DNA of 64,000 nt, from assembly GCF_008831285.2 (NCBI RefSeq), contig NC_045145.1, positions 13,700,802 through 13,764,801 of the forward strand, in the 5' to 3' direction. The DNA is from Nymphaea colorata (lineage: Eukaryota > Streptophyta > Magnoliopsida > Nymphaeales > Nymphaeaceae). The notes beneath the pieces are model-generated. The model saw only the letters and a program-made list of their open reading frames with translations, searched no databases and was not told the DNA's origin. Shown here piece after piece: positions 37,402 through 48,016 of this stretch. Each line of letters opens with the position of its first letter. The stretch's first letter is position 1. A program made the translations under genes and the position numbers.

Positions 37402-38600
37402 AACTGGCTAAAGAGTTGGACTTGAGACTTTCCACCAAAGTCTTAATAACTAAGATTCCATTTATGTAAACATAGTTTTCCTTTCTATCAAAACCCAAAA
37501 CTTAGTCCTTTCTTTTCCCTTCAATTCCTCCAATCCAAACTATGGTTTCCTTTCCTTTTCATTTGTTGCTGCTTCCAATTAAGGAGGGACGAGAGGAAGT
37601 AGATAAAAGTAAAGGTTCCAATGCAAAGCCTGCAGGGCAACCACTATTTTCGGAAGGTTATTCCCCGTTTCTGGTAAAGGTACAGAAATTAATGCAGGTA
37701 TGTCGTTGTTAAGTGAGACACCATTTTGAACAAAAGACACGCAGAACAAACTAGTATTGCCCTTTCATATCATTAGATGAGTGGAACACGATCCAGCGCT
37801 TCCCAATGTAACCAAATCAGAAGTCCAAATATACTGCGAATAAATTTCACGTAGATTACGTTTTGGAAAATTTTTCAAACAAAATAAGAAGATTTTATAC
37901 ACCAACCTTCCATTTTTCCAAATAGAATATGCCTTTTCCAGTTCGGGAAGGCCAATACCACAGCCTTAATTTGTTCAACTGATATCGAATTGTGGGGCTG
38001 ACTTAGATTTCCTTCATGCAGCCATTATGGCGCGCCATTCACAGTGTAAATTGAAGCTGTTTTTCTCTTCTTGAGAAATTGGTTTTTCTGTACATGCGTT
38101 TGATTGGAGCTCCAAGGTTTTTAAGTCTGACTTCCCCCTCTCAATCCTATTTCAAATTCACAGTTTTTGTATTGAAATGTGGATTTGAAATCTATGTTTT
38201 GGGTAAAAGCTGAAATCCATAGTTTGATACAACTGTGTATGTCAGCTATCATGAACTTGAGATTCCCTCAGATTCTGAGTTTCATGGAGAATCAAAGGTA
38301 AGCCTACCTTTTGAGCTGTTAGGGCCCATCATTAGCTCCCCTCTTTGACGGCCTCTGAGAAATTTTGATTACCTCTAGAGGCTTGTCTTCAATTAGACCA
38401 GCAGTTTTAGCTTCTTCCTACGGCATTCAACTACGTACATGTGACGTGCTTATGGCAGGGGGGAAATTTCGCAGATCTCTGATGCACCAGAGACCATTGA
38501 GAAATTGAGAGCACGCTTTCCTGTTACCAAACGCCCCGGTCGATTCCATACAAGCACACTTACGAATGATTACCACCCGCATTTCCTTCACGTGCATCTC

Positions 38601-38636
38601 TATCTCCATCTCTTCCGCTCCGCCTTAGAATCCAAA
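38601..38636 (+). repeat. 36-bp direct repeat, copy 1
   Basis: Starts TATCTCCATCTCTTCCGCTC and ends TCCAAA. An identical copy lies at 39560-39595, about 960 bp downstream, within the ERF-C upstream region. Confidence 0.85.
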
Positions 38637-39559
38637 CCTTATAATTGAACAAGTGAATCAGATGCAAGCAACAGCTGCTTTGGTACTTACAATTAGTTAG
38701 AACGACCTTATATGTAAGATCTAAGGATACCCGATGGAGGAATGAACTCTACCTTGCCACAAATTGAGACTGCTATCTTTTGGGGATGCATATAACTATT
38801 CGTATTTCAGTTTGCAATGATTACCTGAGAAGTAGTAGGGATGATAATAGAGGTGGTAATATGAGTGCCACTATGTACCATGTAGTGAGGACTTGTTGTA
38901 CAATCAACGCACAGAGGGACAATTTACGTGAAAGAAAGCAGCACTACCTTTGCATTCAAAAGCGGAATTTTCTTTGGTTCGCCGCCAGTAGATGTAGATC
39001 CCTGCAAGCAATCTGCAGTAACAAAATGTGGATGCTTAGCCTTCGCATGTTAGGAAACAGTCGTCATGGCCGACGCCGCGAAGCGACTAATGCACATTGA
39101 ATAGCACACTTTTGTCTCACCTACGACATCGACATTGGCATGTTTTCTGCGGGAAAATATGTCCGCTAAACCGTCAGCGCATCGCCCCGTTCAGACCGGC
39201 TGCAATCACCCATGAACATATAATGCGCTTCTCTTCCTGGCGACGGCCGCCTGAATCCACACCTGAAGCTACCAGCTGCCACACGGAATTATTCAAGGAG
39301 CCTGGAGCGATCGAGTTTCCGAGGGATGCAACTGCCGGCCGGGAAACTAGTGCTTAGAAAAGTTGCAGACTGACCTTGACTTCTATTAATATCAATTCAC
39401 GTGTCCAAATTCGTTCCACGGTTTTAGTCTCTTATATCTCAACCGCATCTTCCATCGCACTAGCATTTCATGAATAAAGAAATAAAATAAGAAAGGGCCA
39501 CATATATAAATTAAATTAGTTATTTAATGGTGTTACTTGTTTCAAATAATTTTCAACTA

Positions 39560-39595
39560 TATCTCCATCTCTTCCGCTCCGCCTTAGAATCCAAA
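39560..39595 (+). repeat. 36-bp direct repeat, copy 2
   Basis: Identical to 38601-38636. The sequence just after it stays similar (CCTTATA versus TCTTATA), so the true repeat is a little longer. Confidence 0.85.
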
Positions 39596-39949
39596 TCTTA
39601 TATTTGTGAGAAAGAGAGAGAGAGAGAAAGACTGGTTTTTAATTTGATGAAGACATCTTAACCGAACACGTGAGGGTTGGAGTTATTGATATAATTGTTA
39701 AAGTGTGTCGAGTGTTAATTGGCCCTGCACTATTGCATAGAGAAAGGCGTGTGTGTTTCAAAGTGGTCAAGTTCTATTCTATTCTATTATGAAAGAACAA
39801 AACCCAATGGACATGAGGGCAGTGTTAGCAATGGCGCTACATCCCTTCATTATTTTTCATAAACAATTTGCAACAAACTCCCAAATTTAGGATCCTTATT
39901 ATTATTGATATAAATTAATAGTAACACAAATAATTATTTCTTGCTTATG

Positions 39950-39955
39950 TATAAG
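39950..39955 (+). promoter_or_regulatory. Possible TATA element of ERF-C
   Basis: TATAAG followed by a GGGACCTCAC string. The same arrangement is kept at 45330 in the decayed duplicate, which argues that it is the ancestral core promoter. It implies a 5' UTR of about 165 bp containing the CT microsatellite. Confidence 0.4.
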
Positions 39956-40096
39956 GGAGTGGGACCTCACTGGAGGTGGAAGGGTATCGTAGCTCTGGTT
40001 TGACTAAAGATTCAGGAGAGTCATAGGAAATGAGGTAATCACGTCATTTTCGTCTTCTCATAGCGGCCATCTTCAAAAGGCATGCACATGACGCAA

Positions 40097-40121
40097 TCTC
40101 TCTCTCTCTCTCTCTCTCTCT
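40097..40121 (+). repeat. (TC)n microsatellite in the ERF-C leader
   Basis: About 12 TC units between an upstream ATG (40082) and the preferred ATG (40145). It stays open in frame, so the upstream ATG would encode a Ser-Leu repeat extension. Confidence 0.9.
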
Positions 40122-40144
40122 GCGTACCAGTGACGAGGGAGGAG

Positions 40145-41221
40145 ATGAATGGAGGGATGGCGGCAGCCGGAGTGTCTTCTCCATCCGCCGGAACACAGAA
40201 GAGGTTCTGGGCATCGTCGATGACAGAGGAGGAGGAGACTTCCATCCTGGTGGAAGCCCTAAAGATGGTCATTGCAGGAGAACCGATGGCTACGCCAACC
40301 CCACCGGATCTGAGGGCTCTGCAGCCCGAGGAAGCGGAGGATCGGAAAATAGTGAATAAGTATCGGGGGGTGCGGCTGAGGCCGTCAGGGAGGTGGGCGG
40401 CCGAGATACGCGATCCCCATAAGGCAACAAGGCTGTGGTTGGGCACGTTCGAGACGGCGGTGGCTGCCGCTCAGGCGTACGACGCTGCCGCGATCCGGCT
40501 GCGTGGCGACCGAGCCAAGCTCAATTTCCCTGAAGCTACCAGGGCCTGGTTTGAGAAGAGGAGGCGGGGTGATAATCACCATGGTCTTACCAACTACGCG
40601 TTCACGAAGCGTCAAGAGGAAGAAGAAGAGAATTGCACCAGAAGCGGTGGCGGCGTTTCTCTTTTCTCTACGCAGCCACAAGCTTATGCAATAAACTTCC
40701 AGCCCCATGATGGTGCTGATGGCTTAGGTTCTGCTCTCTCGGTTTGCCGGCAGGTTAACGACGCTGGAGTTCCGTGGGAGGAGGGCTTCAGCAGCTACCA
40801 CGATGAGAGTTGGGAACTGGGAAACTATCCTTGCTTGCCTCAGTCTTGGAGAATTGATCCCAATCAGTGCTTCAACAGTACTCTTCCCCCCGAGGTCTTT
40901 TGCTCCGCAGAGCCAGTCTTCCAAGACGTTCAAAACTACCAGCATCAACGGCTGTATGATTGCCATTTACAGCAGCAAAAACAACAAGTACTAAATGAAC
41001 CCAATATTGCTATGCCTTACGGGCAGGGAAATGTTGCCGGAGATCTTTCCGAGCTGATCTTCGGCGAACATCATGCTCTGCTACCGAACTGGAAAGTGGA
41101 AAGCCCAGTTGTAGCTCAAGACTGGAAGATGAAGCACGGAGACAACAACTTTGAGTGGCAGCAGCATCCTGTGGTTTCGCAGAGGCAACAAGAGGTTGGT
41201 GGGTTTGCTCCCCTTCTCTAA
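40145..41221 (+). CDS. AP2/ERF factor, group X type, copy C
   Basis: Single exon, 358 residues from the ATG at 40145. N-terminal helix: [21 protein letters not shown] (26-46). AP2 domain at about 73-129: [20 protein letters not shown], then [30 protein letters not shown]. As in B and F, the RPW tryptophan is replaced by serine. The C-terminal half is rich in Gln, Trp and acidic residues and ends [14 protein letters not shown], a tail that is recognisable in psi-E and psi-G. An in-frame ATG at 40082 exists, but the extra 21 residues are mostly microsatellite-encoded. This gene is the intact member of tandem pair 1; its decayed duplicate is psi-E at 45.9 kb. Predicted to be a nuclear transcription factor; DNA target uncertain. 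Confidence 0.9.
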   Translation: MNGGMAAAGVSSPSAGTQKRFWASSMTEEEETSILVEALKMVIAGEPMATPTPPDLRALQPEEAEDRKIVNKYRGVRLRPSGRWAAEIRDPHKATRLWLGTFETAVAAAQAYDAAAIRLRGDRAKLNFPEATRAWFEKRRRGDNHHGLTNYAFTKRQEEEEENCTRSGGGVSLFSTQPQAYAINFQPHDGADGLGSALSVCRQVNDAGVPWEEGFSSYHDESWELGNYPCLPQSWRIDPNQCFNSTLPPEVFCSAEPVFQDVQNYQHQRLYDCHLQQQKQQVLNEPNIAMPYGQGNVAGDLSELIFGEHHALLPNWKVESPVVAQDWKMKHGDNNFEWQQHPVVSQRQQEVGGFAPLL

Positions 41222-42580
41222 TGTCAACCGCTGTAGTTTACGTCATTTAAGCTCAGCCCTTGTATGTCTGAAATGATCATCCACGTAGAAAGACGAAGGA
41301 AGGTAATCGAAGGTTCAACTTGTGCTGTGAGATCCAGACTGGAACTCCCCATGATAGTGATTGAATCCCTTCCCTTGGTCATTGTCGTATAAACTACAGT
41401 CGTAATTATCCGTTTTTTCCCTTCAAACCTTAAAATCAAAATTTTACCATCTATTTACAGGACGCCCTCGGTGGCTTTCTTATGGTGAGGCTAATTTGCA
41501 AAGGCGCTATGCTACTATGGATTTGACAAATTAATGCCCAACCAGTGGTCGCACGACCAATTTCATATATATACATGATAGAAATTAAGGAGATCTCAAC
41601 ATAAAAGAGATGTGGATCTATGATGATGGGAAAAAGAACTGAAGGTAGACAATATATAAAAATAAATAAATTATTACAAATGGACAAAGGTGGAGAATAT
41701 ACTCATAGAAACTCTTGTCCTCATACCCATCAACAAAACGATGTACCTGAAAAAGAAGCATCATCACATTGATGAATCCGGGTACAGTTACAAGAGTCAA
41801 TCAAATACGCCAAAAAAGTTTTTGGTTTTGCCTTGAGAAGTTGTTCAACATTACTTCTTTTTGTAAAGATGTAAAAAATGAGACAACAGTTGTATAATGA
41901 AACTTATTTGTTTCCACTTTCTCACACTCTCTCTCCCTTCTTCTTTAAAGGGAATATATTTTGAAGTCTTGAAAAATTTGATTAACTAATAGTTAACTTA
42001 ATTAATCTCCATCATCTAATTTCCTTGAAATGGACCTAAGGTGTACCTGTTATCAAATTTTCCTACGTGAAGTGGAGGTCGTGTGAGTGAAATAATTGGG
42101 AGACTCACATATCGTCATCACGTTTATTATTCACTATAGAAGAAACGGAAAAGATGGATGAAATGAGAAGCATTTTTGTGTGGTCCAGTTTCCAGTGTTG
42201 AATAAAGTCGAACCAAGTACTTCACCATCCTTGTCGGCTGATTCCATTCGTAGGAACCCTCTTGCCGGAAGGACGCAGCCGGGGTTGGCGCGTCTTGAGC
42301 ATCCTATTCCTGGGCTTGTTCAACTCTTGAACTCGTTGGATCTGATGAGCCCAATTGCCTGATAACTACACAGGAAATTGGACTTTATCCATCATTACAA
42401 AACAACAAAAAGAAAGACGACGCTTTAAGCTTTTATCTTTTTGCCTTCCACTCGTCGATCTTGAGCCTCACCAAACGGAGATTAAACAGGCGGAAGGCCT
42501 GATCTTTTCTTGGGTGTAGATCATCAACCCGGTCTCCGGTGTCTTATTCCTTGGACCCCGTCTCCCTCTCTTCCTCCCTC
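41222..42580. other. Intergenic region between ERF-C and psi-D
   Basis: The first 200 bp are the ERF-C 3' flank, which is duplicated at 46320-46520. The rest is AT-rich; the last 150 bp, a GC-richer leader, precede the psi-D stub. No other gene is seen. Confidence 0.4.
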
Positions 42581-42703
42581 ATGTCGAACAAGAAAGGGAA
42601 GAGAGTGGCCGGAGAGAATGATCCGGCCGGAAAAACAGAGGTTTCCCGTGCTTCTTCCATCACGATTGAGGAGGAGACGTGCATTGTTGTCAATACAGTC
42701 TGA
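42581..42703 (+). pseudogene. ERF relic psi-D (N-terminal stub only)
   Basis: A 40-codon frame from ATG to TGA. It begins MSNKKGKRVAGENDPAGK, closely resembling [19 protein letters not shown] of ERF-B, and continues into the pre-AP2 helix (SITIEEETCIVVNTV against [17 protein letters not shown]) before a stop. No AP2 domain or C-terminal part follows. It is read here as a 5' fragment left by a deletion. Its position between the two copies of tandem pair 1 suggests a further, mostly lost, ERF copy derived from or sister to B. Confidence 0.72.
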
Positions 42704-45689
42704 GACAGATTTTTACAGGCGAGTGTGAGTGGAAGTGGGTGTGCGTATAATTAGATTCAGGTCCATTGAATGAATTAAGGTTTTAAAGAGTGGGCTCTAT
42801 GGGGGCATACCACCACTTGACTTTTCATTTTTTGCCAGGACAGGAGGGTGTTGTTATGTTGCCTGCTTTTCACGGAGTCCAACTGGAGGTTTCACTGATT
42901 TTTTTTTTTTTTTTTGACTTTCCGAGAACAGTTGGATTAAAGAAGAAAGTGCACATCTAGGAACCAAGTTGGTTGGATGGGAAAGAGACCAAAACAAAGA
43001 AAAGTCCAAAGAGCATTGAAGATTTAATTTAAGGGAGCAATGGAGGGGCAAGTGCTGCCATCACCATCCGCATTTGCTTCACGTTGTTCACGCACAAAGC
43101 CAGCGTGAGTTTCAAATAGGAAGCAAGAATCGTCGTGAGATTTGATTGCTTCGATACCTGCACAATAGGGGATTCTTTTTTCCAAATATCCAAAAACAGC
43201 CCCTTCCATTCTCAGTTTGCCCAAAAGTTTTCGACATCATAATTTCTTTGACATGTCCCGTGGCTAGAAAAAAGGGGCGATGATATTATGTTCCAATTTC
43301 ACTGCCTAACTTACGCACAAAGGGACGATTTAAGTGAACGAAATTAAGCCGCACTACCTTTTCATCTTTAGTTTTTGTAATCGTAGGGGCGTTGTTCCTT
43401 TTTTGCATACAAAACTTTTCTTTGGTTCCCCAGCAATCTGTGCTGCAGCAACAAAAACGGGATGTGGATTCTTACTTCTTAGCCGAGGCACCCAACACGG
43501 CCCCGGCCTTATTGAATAGTGAAACCAAAAAAGCATCCAGTCTTATCGCCTCCATCATCCAAATTGGATGCTTTTGAGGGCAAATTTCGATTCCCTTGTC
43601 CGCAACAAAAGGGTCGTCCGGTTGAGTCTCCGGCCTATGCTGTACGTGCGTGACTGCCTCTTGCTTTGCTGCAGTCCAGTCCACAAGAAACCGTCGGCGC
43701 ATCGCTTCGTTCAGACCACCTGCACTCGCCCGTCAGGACTACTGGGCCGGCGGCTGCTGTTCCTGGCGAATGCCGGCCGCCTGAATCCACACCTCAATGT
43801 CCATCTACCTCTACAGAATATACTGCCACACTAAAGACACGTTCCTCGATCGGCTCTCCGATGACCTTAACTTTCCGGATGTAAAACATCAGAATTGTTC
43901 TTTTTTTTTTTTTTTTCTGATTCATTATATTGATCAGTATATATTTCGTGAAAAATATGTACAGAGAGCAATAGCATGTATAAGACAAAAATTATACGCT
44001 CGTGCATATCAAAATGATAAAATTTCTTTGACTGTGACGCATGCAGGATAGCTTGTTGGAGTGAAACATGGAAGTGCAATTCAGGTGCCGAAATTCGTGC
44101 GGGCACTCGTTCACACTCTCATCTATCTCTCATTCTCTATCTCATGGTACGAACGGTATCTTCCATTTATAAATTGCAATGCAAGTTTATGAATCTCTTA
44201 AGGAAAATAAGATGCCATGACGACGCTGTGTTTGCATTTTCCAATTACTACAAGGCATTTTTCTTTCATGCACACGTCCTAAGCTTCTTTTTTTTTTTTC
44301 TTTTTAATAAAATTGACCTTTTGTCAATGCTCATATGCGCAGGTATCATTACTAGAAAAATATACGTTTTAGTTCTCAACTCTCAAGCATTTATAATAGT
44401 CAAATTAACCTAGGTACTCTTCATTAAAAACAACCACTGGATCGGAGTTAGTATAATAGCATCATCAGTGTTCATGTTTGGTAGAATTTTATGGCAACTT
44501 TATCATCATGAGATCAATTAATATAAGTTGTTGTCAAATAAATCGTATAGCTCATGTTCTCTTGCCTCTAAACTATTAGCATGTTGAATTAAAATGTTTT
44601 GACACTTGCTTCTTGAGAGAAGGTATTTGATGACCTGGGTTCGAGGAATTCTAAAATTAAAATTTTCATTTCATATGAAATGAGAATCGTGCTATCAAAG
44701 AAATTTGATTCCGAAATTATTCTCGTTCTCAATTCTAGAATGGTAACTCTACCCTAAATGGTGTAATTATGATTCTAGAATTTTAAATTTTTTTCATCTC
44801 TTATGATAGCTTTAATTCATTAATTTTATAATTTTAATTCTTATTTTACCAAACATGTCGTTTTTAATTCTTGCATCAAAATTCCAAACCATTAATAAAT
44901 TTTTCATTATAATTCCAGTTTAATGTTATTTTGCTACCGGAAAAGTGACAGCCCTGATTAATTCCATGTTGCTACCCATCAGGCTACGAGAAAGAGAGAA
45001 CGTACTTTGGAGTTGTCATATCTTTGTAGCCTAGATCTAGTATTTAATGAATAAAAAAATAAAATGAGAATAAATTGGAGTACCTATATGTAGTAGCGTT
45101 ACTTTAATCAAATAATGTTAAATTTATTCGATAGAGAGGGATTGTGGCGATGGATTTTGTAAAAAAAAGATAAAAGGACATAAAAGAAGAAGATGATGGA
45201 TAAACTTGTTAGCAATGCAGCTACATTACATTTAATCATTTTTTGATAAATAATTTGCACCAAAACTTCCTCATTTTGGATCCTTATGATTATTATTACA
45301 GCAATAATAATCTAATTCTTGTCGAGGTATAAGGCAATGGGACCTCACCCAAAGCGGGTCGTCACTTTGGGTTCTTTTACACTTTGGGTTCACTAAAAAG
45401 AGTCTCCAAAATCGTCGGCAAACGAGGTAAGCACGTCATCTTCTCATCACAATGGCATACATGATGCAATTGACCACTTATAGCGCTTTGGAATCAGTTT
45501 GGCTAACTAGTGTCTCTTGTATCTTACCGCGGCTGAGTCTCAGGTCCACCTTTTTACTTTTTGCCTGTTTTTTTTTAATGTTCTTGCTTTTACCTGGCCT
45601 TCGCTTGTTAGTAGCCTTTCAGACTCACCATCCATTCGTCTTTTTTTCCTGTTTTGTCATTCCCCTCACAAGTCTGCTTCCTAGGGTCG

Positions 45690-45785
45690 AATTTGGAAGT
45701 TGTGGCTCATTTAAGCTTGCTGGCGCATTTGGGAGGAGCGCAATAACAAAGTCTTCAGGGGCACCTTTTCTTCGCCAGATTCGAT
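45690..45785 (+). mobile_element. LINE (non-LTR retrotransposon) ORF2 fragment
   Basis: The plus-strand frame reads KLWLI, stop, ACWRIWEERNNKVFRGT. The W-x-I-W-x-E-R-N-N-x-x-F signature is typical of the C-terminal end of plant LINE reverse-transcriptase polyproteins. Only this short piece is visible, and an internal stop shows it is dead. It sits where the AP2-coding part of psi-E should be. Confidence 0.6.
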
Positions 45786-45843
45786 GACTCGTTCTTGTTC
45801 CGACGTCGTAGTAATAACAAAGTGTTCAGGGGCACCTTTTCGA
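45753..45843 (+). repeat. Direct repeat, about 30 bp, inside the LINE fragment
   Basis: AATAACAAAGTsTTCAGGGG followed by CACCTTTTC occurs at about 45752-45781 and again at 45814-45842, roughly 61 bp apart: a small tandem duplication after insertion. Confidence 0.7.
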
Positions 45844-45861
45844 CGCCGTAGTTTCGACCGA

Positions 45862-46319
45862 AGAGAGCTTCAGGCTGCTCTGATCCATACAGCTCTCTGG
45901 ATGAGAGCTGGGAGGTAGGAAACTACCCTTGTTTGCCTCAGTCTTGGAGAATTGATCCCAATCAGTTCTTCACCAGTACTCTTCCCTCCGAGGTCTTTTG
46001 TTCCGCAGAGCCTGGCTTCGAAGACGTTCAAAACTACCACCATCATCGGCTGTACAATTGCCATTTACGGCAGCAACAACAAGAAGTACCAAATGGCCCC
46101 AATATTGCTTTTCCTTCCGGGCCGGAAATTGTGGCCGGAGATCTTTCCGAGCTGGTCTTCGTAGAATATCATGCCTTGCTACATAACTGGGAAAGGGAGA
46201 TCCCAGTTCTAGCTCAGGACTGAAAGATAGAGCACGGAGATGGTAACTTTGAATCGCAGCAGCACATGACGGTTTCGCAGAGGCAACAAGAAGGTGGTGG
46301 ATTTGGTCCACTTCTCTAA
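45862..46319 (+). pseudogene. ERF relic psi-E (C-terminal half)
   Basis: Nearly colinear with the last 45% of [46 protein letters not shown] and a terminal SQRQQEGGGFGPLL. A TGG codon that encodes Trp in ERF-C (AQDWKM) is TGA here (46220-46222), so the tail is cut off. The N-terminal half and AP2 domain are absent and a LINE fragment lies just upstream. The promoter-side sequence of ERF-C is still recognisable at 45.2-45.47 kb, so this is a decayed tandem copy, not a retrocopy. Confidence 0.85.
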
Positions 46320-47983
46320 TGACAACCATTGTAGTCTACTTAATCTAAGCTCTGCCCTTCCTATAGCGGAGCTTATCAGGGGTGATCCGGGTGGAAAGAG
46401 GAAGGTGGGTGTTTCTCCAGACTGGAACTCCCCATCATAGTAATTGCTCCCTTGAGAACTATTGTCAATTACTTGCTTAATCATCCGTTTCCTTTAAACC
46501 TTAAATTCAAAATTTTACCATCTATTTACAAATTGATTTTAGGTATAGAATCTGAAGCTTCTTGTTTGGATCAGCTTTTCAGATGCATAACCGAAATTTC
46601 CTCATGAGCTGAGGATTTTTTTTTTTTTTTAAATTCTTAGATCTTTGGTTCGCTTAAATCTTGTTTAACATCAAATTGGATAAGCAGGTTTAGGAATCAA
46701 GTGTTTAGGTTAAGAAATATTCAAATAACATCTAAGTGGTTGGTATTTTTGAGAAAAGACAAACCAACAGTCGTTATTTGAAGGTCGTCTACCTTAAAAA
46801 TTGGGAGAGCTTCAATTATATTGTTCTATAAATGTAGAGGTTAATGAAATACTCATATCTTGTGGTTTCTCTCTGAGAAGCAATGGGTCCAGCATGCCTG
46901 CCGAGCATTATTAGCATACACTCAGTTCGGCTTTCTAAAATTGTTTTTCTTGTTCCCATGTAGGCGCGGGCGCCACCTACCTCCCACCTTCATCCGTCTA
47001 TCTATTCAAAACGTGTAAGTGAAAGTTTATAATAATTAGATATTCGATTTTGAAACTTGAGGGGATTATTAAACATTGTGGACACATACAAATCTACTTT
47101 TCTAACTTTTGGGCCAAACTGGATCATTATCTAAACAATACATGACGCAACTAAATTTTTTTAATAATTTTTCTTTTCCAATCGGTTGGTGTGGAGCCCT
47201 GGCCCCGGCGACCCCCCTCCCTCCACCCCTGCCGGTAGAGTTTTGAAGGGATGAATAATTGTTTTAAAAAAAAAATCATATGTTATCGCATTTTTTTTTG
47301 TGAAAAACCATACCTGTAGAGATTCAAGTAAGTAAATCCATCCAACAACGGATTTTTTAGGTTTTAAAGTACAATTAGCAGGATCTCATCCAGAGGGTTA
47401 CAAACATGACAAGAGAAAGCTCGAAATTCAATCTTTTAGTATTATGGACCCGGATGAGAGTTCTCGGTATTGTGGATCAGATCCAAAAAAGGTTGGCGAA
47501 GGGTTCTTATTATCTTTAGTGGACTGCAGACGTCACCGCAATGTAAAGGAGACACAGTCGTGTTAAAGTCAAATTCGTTTTCGTTAATTAAAAAAAATCT
47601 TTGAGAGAAAGAGGCTCTTTAAGAATTACATCCAAGAATTGAGGGATGGTTTGATTGATGTGCTTAAAAGGTTGTTTGTTGTTGAAGGAAAATTGAGGGT
47701 GTGGAACCGGCGGCACGCCTAAGAAATGCTTGCGTTTGATGTGTTGTGGGTCTCCAGCAACAGAGTCAGAGTCTATCTATTTTGTTGGAGATATGAAAGC
47801 AACTCGAGTGGAGGCTCAGCCTGATTATATAATATTTCGTGGTCCACCTGGGACGTTATCACAGGTGGCAAACTCAAAATGCAATGGATAGCATACGTAT
47901 CAACTTCACCCTTGCCTTTGAATTAGGTCCAATGTGTTGACAATTAATACAACTTCTCCTTTTGTTTCCTCTTGTTTGTTGTT

Positions 47984-48016
47984 GATAGATAGATAGATAG
48001 ATAAGCAGATAGATAA
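47984..48016. repeat. (GATA)n microsatellite
   Basis: About five perfect GATA units followed by interrupted ones. Confidence 0.85.

Larger units (their letters stand above)
35844..38400. other. ERF-B upstream region and intergenic DNA
   Basis: The ERF-B promoter should lie at 35900-36100 on the minus strand. At 36117-36260 a unit of about 79 bp (core ACTATGTCCGTGAAACTCT) is tandemly duplicated with divergence. From 37.9 to 38.3 kb the DNA resembles old repeat relics. No gene is supported. Confidence 0.4.
38400..41420 (+). repeat. Tandem duplication pair 1, left copy (intact ERF-C)
   Basis: Paralogous blocks, left/right: 38571/43061 (CCGCATTTsCTTCACG), 38920/43317 (GGGACrATTTAmGTGAA), 39200/43710 (AAACCGTCrGCGCATCGC), 39827/45210 (GTTAGCAATG), 39950/45330 (TATAAGGvAnTGGGACCTCA), then the ERF C-terminal half and 3' UTR. 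Offsets vary from 4.5 to 5.4 kb, so insertions and deletions followed the duplication. Confidence 0.8.
42704..45861. other. Right copy of pair 1 upstream region, no intact gene
   Basis: Homologous in patches to 38.4-40.1 kb, the upstream region of ERF-C, with poly-T runs at 42900, 43902 and 44290. An AT-rich insert of about 1.1 kb (44.1-45.2 kb) has no counterpart in the left copy. Nothing coding is supported. Confidence 0.5.
43000..46520 (+). repeat. Tandem duplication pair 1, right copy (decayed)
   Basis: Counterpart of 38.4-41.4 kb. It keeps the promoter-side block (45210-45470), the ERF C-terminal half and the 3' flank (46320-46520), but has lost the N-terminal half and AP2 domain. Confidence 0.8.

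Noticed and set aside
44630-44660. GGTTCGAGGA string resembling a tRNA T-arm
   Set aside because: No acceptor stem, D-arm or anticodon arm can be placed around it.
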